Shown: positions 61,262-64,000 of the stretch, piece after piece | Numbering within the stretch: the stretch's first letter is position 1 | Layout of the letters: each line of letters starts with the position of its first letter | Assembly: GCA_963973795.1 (NCBI GenBank) | Contig: CAXBAF010000013.1 | Span: 47,593 to 111,592, forward strand | Length of the DNA: 64,000 nucleotides | Origin: UBA1926 sp002337215 | GTDB taxonomy: Bacteria; Planctomycetota; Phycisphaerae; Phycisphaerales; UBA1924 | Direction of reading: 5' to 3' | Notes under the pieces: generated by a model | Told to the model about the DNA's origin: nothing | The model's input: only the letters and a program-made list of their open reading frames with translations | Database searches by the model: none | Position numbers and translations under genes: made by a program

Positions 61262-61302
61262 GGTTTTACGCGTTGAGAGACTTGTTCAATCGGAGAAACG
61301 CC

Positions 61303-64000
61303 ATGAAACAGTGCCGAAACGTCAGCGAATGCAACCACGTGCATGCTCAACGATTCTCGGCGTTGGTGCTGGCCTTGATCGCAGGCAATGCGCTCGGGCA
61401 GGCGGACTTCACGGAGAACTTTGAATCCAACGGCGCGGCGCAGGCGGGGGGTTGGGGACCGTCGGGGCTGGTTACGCGGGGCTGGGTGTTCCGGAACCAG
61501 TCGACCCCTGCGGATAGCGCGGCGTGGTATGACGGGGACAACTTCGGGACCGAGGCGTTCGAGGGGGCGGGATATCTCGTGTCTTCGAGCCTCGCGACGG
61601 ACTATTTCGGTGGTCAGGTCTCGACGTGGGCGATCCTGCCCGATCTGCCAGGGCTGCAGGCGGGGGACCTGATTACGCTGTGGGTTCTCGGGGGCGGGGC
61701 GTTCAGCCAGGATTCGTTCTTCGAGATCCGGCACTCGGATTCGGGGATCTCGACAGGGTCGGGGCCGGAGGAGGTGGGGGACTTTGACCAGGTGCTCTAT
61801 AGCGCCGAGTTGCCGGTCGCGACGCAGGGGTACACGCGTGTGACGGCGACAGTCCCGGCGGACGGGCGGCTGGCGCTGCGGTTTAGCTCGCCCTGGCTGC
61901 AGACCTTCGCTGGCAACGGCGCCACATTCGCGATCGATTCGCTGACGGTCGGACCGACAGGATCCGATCCGTGCGGCCTGGACCTCCCCGACATCGGTGA
62001 GACGGTTGTGTGGGGCGCGGGCGGGTCGTACACGATCTGCCAGGATCTGACGATCCCCCCCGGTGCTCGCCTCGAGGTCGAGCCCGGCGCGGTCGTGATG
62101 ATCGACTCGGGCGCGACACTGCGGGTCGAGGGTGAACTGCATGCAACGGGGACTGTGGCGGATCCCGTTCTCTTCACCGGGAGCGGCGGGTTCAATACTG
62201 GGCTCGAGATCGCGGGCGAGGCGACGATCTCGTTCGCGGACATCGGTGTGGATGTGCATGTTGGTGGCGAGGTGGCGACGCTGATCCTGACCGATTCGTC
62301 GGTCTCGGGCGGGGCGGAGTTCACGGGCGTGCCCGATCTAATCGTGATCGAGCGGTGTGATTTCCAGAACGCGACGCTCGGCGGGTTCGGCGGCCTGAAC
62401 GGCTCGATCCGCGTGGTGGACTCGTCGTTCTCGAACGGCGCTGGCATGGGCATTGGCGGGCTCGTCCACCTGGACGGGATTACCGCGGACAGCGCGCCGG
62501 TTTTGCTATCGAGCGAGACCTGGGCGTACCCGGTGCTGGTCGAGAACGTGAGCGTGGTGAACAACGCAGGCGGGCCCGGCATCTCGATCGAGGGGCCGAA
62601 CTATCTGTTCGGGGAAGATGTCACGCTTCTGAACAACCGTGTGCCTCTCGCGATGGGCGGTAGCGGTGCTGGCGTGCTTCCGGGGTCGGTGTTGCCGCTA
62701 GCGGGCAACACGGTGAACCGGATCGAGGTTCCCCAATTTGTGCTCGGGCCTAGGCGCGAATGGGCGAACACCGGGCTGCGATACTCGGTGCTCGGTGGGT
62801 TCCCCCAGAACTATGGCGGGAGCATCACCGTCGAGCCCGGGACGGACATCGAGTTCGGTCCCGGCGCGGGCGCGTTCCTCATCGGCAGCGCGACGTTGGA
62901 TCTTCAGGGGACGCGTGATGAGCCGATCCTGCTGCGTTCGATGCAGGAGGGCGCCGCGCGGTGGTTCGGTCTCAAGTGGGTCGACAACTTCGATGCCAAG
63001 GCGAGGCACACGATCTTCGATGGCGGTGAGATCACTCTCCAGTCGGACGGTGGCGTGCTCGATCTCACACACTGCACGGTGCGGAATTCGCTCGAGGGGA
63101 CCGCGAGCGTCACGGGCGGCATCGTTCGCCTATTCGGCTCGAGCATCATCGACAACGCGGTGGGCATGGTCACCACGACCTCGGGGCGGATCGAGGCGGA
63201 CGGTGGGATCGCGCCGAGCATCTTTGAGGGCAACCAAGTCGCTGTTGAATACAACAACAACTATGGGCTGCCCTACCTGCGGTACAACTGGTGGGGCGAT
63301 GAAACGGGCCCATCCAGCCCGCTCTGGCCCGACGGTCAGGGCGACCCGGTGCAGGATGTGCACCCCTCGGCGTTCTTCCCGTTCCTCGAGGCGCCGCCCG
63401 TGATGGACGACGAGTTCCCGATTGTCGAGATGGAGCCGACCTACTTCCTCGCCAATGTTGGTGACAAGATCATCCTTCGTTGGGAGAGCAGCGACGACGA
63501 CGCGGTCGTCGAGCAGCGGATCGAGTTCGCGGGCGTGGATTTCCCGGACGATTACCGCGTGATTGCAACGCTCCCGGGCGATGCGACGACATTCGAGTTC
63601 GATGTCCCGGAGGTCCTGCCCACGAACAGGTATCCCACGCCCTCTGCGATCCGTATCGTCGCGGTCGATTCCGCGGGGCAGGAATCCTGGGACAAATCAA
63701 TACTCCGGATTCCTTACCACGCCGATTGGGGTGTGACCTACCAAGATGTCAGCGATCCGGGCTCGCTACACCCTTGGGATTCCTTCGATGTCTGCTGGAC
63801 GCCCGGCGGCAGCGCCGACGCGTACCTGCTGCTCGACGGCGCGGGGCTGAGCAAATCGAACGGCGGCTCGAACACGGGGTGTCTGGCGATCGGGGCGAAG
63901 GCCGCGTACGCGAGCACGGACACCGCGCGGAACCTGATCATCACCTCCTTCGGTGCTGGCGGGCGGATCGCGTACTCGTTCAGCGAGTACTTCGAGATCC
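61303..64000 (+). CDS. Large secreted right-handed beta-helix protein (3' truncated by window)
   Basis: The frame stays open for 899 codons to the right edge, so the end is not seen. A signal peptide (SALVLALIAGNALG) is followed by a beta-sandwich region to about residue 225. Two beta-helix segments then start with the paired cues IPPGARLEVEPGAVVMID / LRVEGELHATGTVADPVLF and ITVEPGTDIEFG / LDLQGTRDEPILL. The NWWGDETGPSSPLWPDGQGD block is typical of pectate-lyase-like surface proteins. A fibronectin-like region (residues 720-830) follows. GGAG is 7 nt before ATG 61303. A dockerin tail may lie beyond the window. Confidence 0.85.
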   Translation, partial: MKQCRNVSECNHVHAQRFSALVLALIAGNALGQADFTENFESNGAAQAGGWGPSGLVTRGWVFRNQSTPADSAAWYDGDNFGTEAFEGAGYLVSSSLATDYFGGQVSTWAILPDLPGLQAGDLITLWVLGGGAFSQDSFFEIRHSDSGISTGSGPEEVGDFDQVLYSAELPVATQGYTRVTATVPADGRLALRFSSPWLQTFAGNGATFAIDSLTVGPTGSDPCGLDLPDIGETVVWGAGGSYTICQDLTIPPGARLEVEPGAVVMIDSGATLRVEGELHATGTVADPVLFTGSGGFNTGLEIAGEATISFADIGVDVHVGGEVATLILTDSSVSGGAEFTGVPDLIVIERCDFQNATLGGFGGLNGSIRVVDSSFSNGAGMGIGGLVHLDGITADSAPVLLSSETWAYPVLVENVSVVNNAGGPGISIEGPNYLFGEDVTLLNNRVPLAMGGSGAGVLPGSVLPLAGNTVNRIEVPQFVLGPRREWANTGLRYSVLGGFPQNYGGSITVEPGTDIEFGPGAGAFLIGSATLDLQGTRDEPILLRSMQEGAARWFGLKWVDNFDAKARHTIFDGGEITLQSDGGVLDLTHCTVRNSLEGTASVTGGIVRLFGSSIIDNAVGMVTTTSGRIEADGGIAPSIFEGNQVAVEYNNNYGLPYLRYNWWGDETGPSSPLWPDGQGDPVQDVHPSAFFPFLEAPPVMDDEFPIVEMEPTYFLANVGDKIILRWESSDDDAVVEQRIEFAGVDFPDDYRVIATLPGDATTFEFDVPEVLPTNRYPTPSAIRIVAVDSAGQESWDKSILRIPYHADWGVTYQDVSDPGSLHPWDSFDVCWTPGGSADAYLLLDGAGLSKSNGGSNTGCLAIGAKAAYASTDTARNLIITSFGAGGRIAYSFSEYFEI

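Overview
The window looks like chromosomal DNA of a high-GC planctomycete of the Phycisphaerae type. The main clue is a family of secreted proteins ending in a two-repeat EF-hand/dockerin-like tail with a terminal Gly-Cys-Pro, which I associate with that class (NCBI calls it a GC-type dockerin). A Tad pilus locus, an ECF-sigma/TPR-CHAT operon and a divergent ATP-citrate-lyase-like pair also fit. Family names come from motif recognition only; no search was run.

Layout. 0-1.8 kb: the end of a phosphate uptake operon (pstA, pstB). 2.0-6.7 kb: 2-oxoglutarate dehydrogenase E1 and E2 plus a small membrane protein; E3 is absent here. 6.7-9.8 kb: small proteins (PQQ-propeller-like, YHS, DUF4332), a lone CoA-transferase B subunit and two small membrane proteins. 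9.8-22.4 kb: a complete Tad pilus locus in two divergent blocks. The minus block has a vWA TadG-like protein, TadE, prepilin peptidase, Flp pilin and a small membrane protein. The plus block has CpaB, the secretin CpaC, CpaE, CpaF, TadB, TadC, a lipoprotein and a TPR lipoprotein, and ends at a strong terminator.

22.5-41.5 kb: a large acyl-CoA metabolism block, all on the plus strand. It has two ATP-citrate-lyase-like subunits, an acyl-CoA synthetase, and a translationally coupled run of methylmalonyl-CoA mutase small and large subunits, MeaB and epimerase. These are followed by carboxyltransferase, OadG-like, biotin carrier and OadB-like subunits, biotin ligase and a propionyl/acetyl-CoA synthetase. 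The order carboxyltransferase-delta-gamma-beta without a biotin carboxylase fits a sodium-pumping methylmalonyl-CoA decarboxylase better than propionyl-CoA carboxylase. A secreted S9 peptidase follows.

43.8-52.2 kb: an accessory island between two 35-bp direct repeats, each matching the 3' half (anticodon loop to T arm) of a tRNA-Gly(CCC). It holds an alpha/beta hydrolase, three NmrA-like oxidoreductases, a beta-carbonic anhydrase, a DUF1569 protein, a truncated DUF1772 protein and TetR, MarR and AraC regulators. Each regulator has a plausible operator in a nearby promoter.

52.4-58.0 kb: a minus-strand operon of ECF-like sigma factor, putative soluble anti-sigma factor, TPR-CHAT caspase-like protein and secreted subtilase with a dockerin-like tail. 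This is the best candidate for an undescribed system. 58.2-64 kb: two secreted beta-propeller proteins with the same tail and near-identical tail-plus-terminator modules, then the start of a large secreted beta-helix protein that runs off the window.
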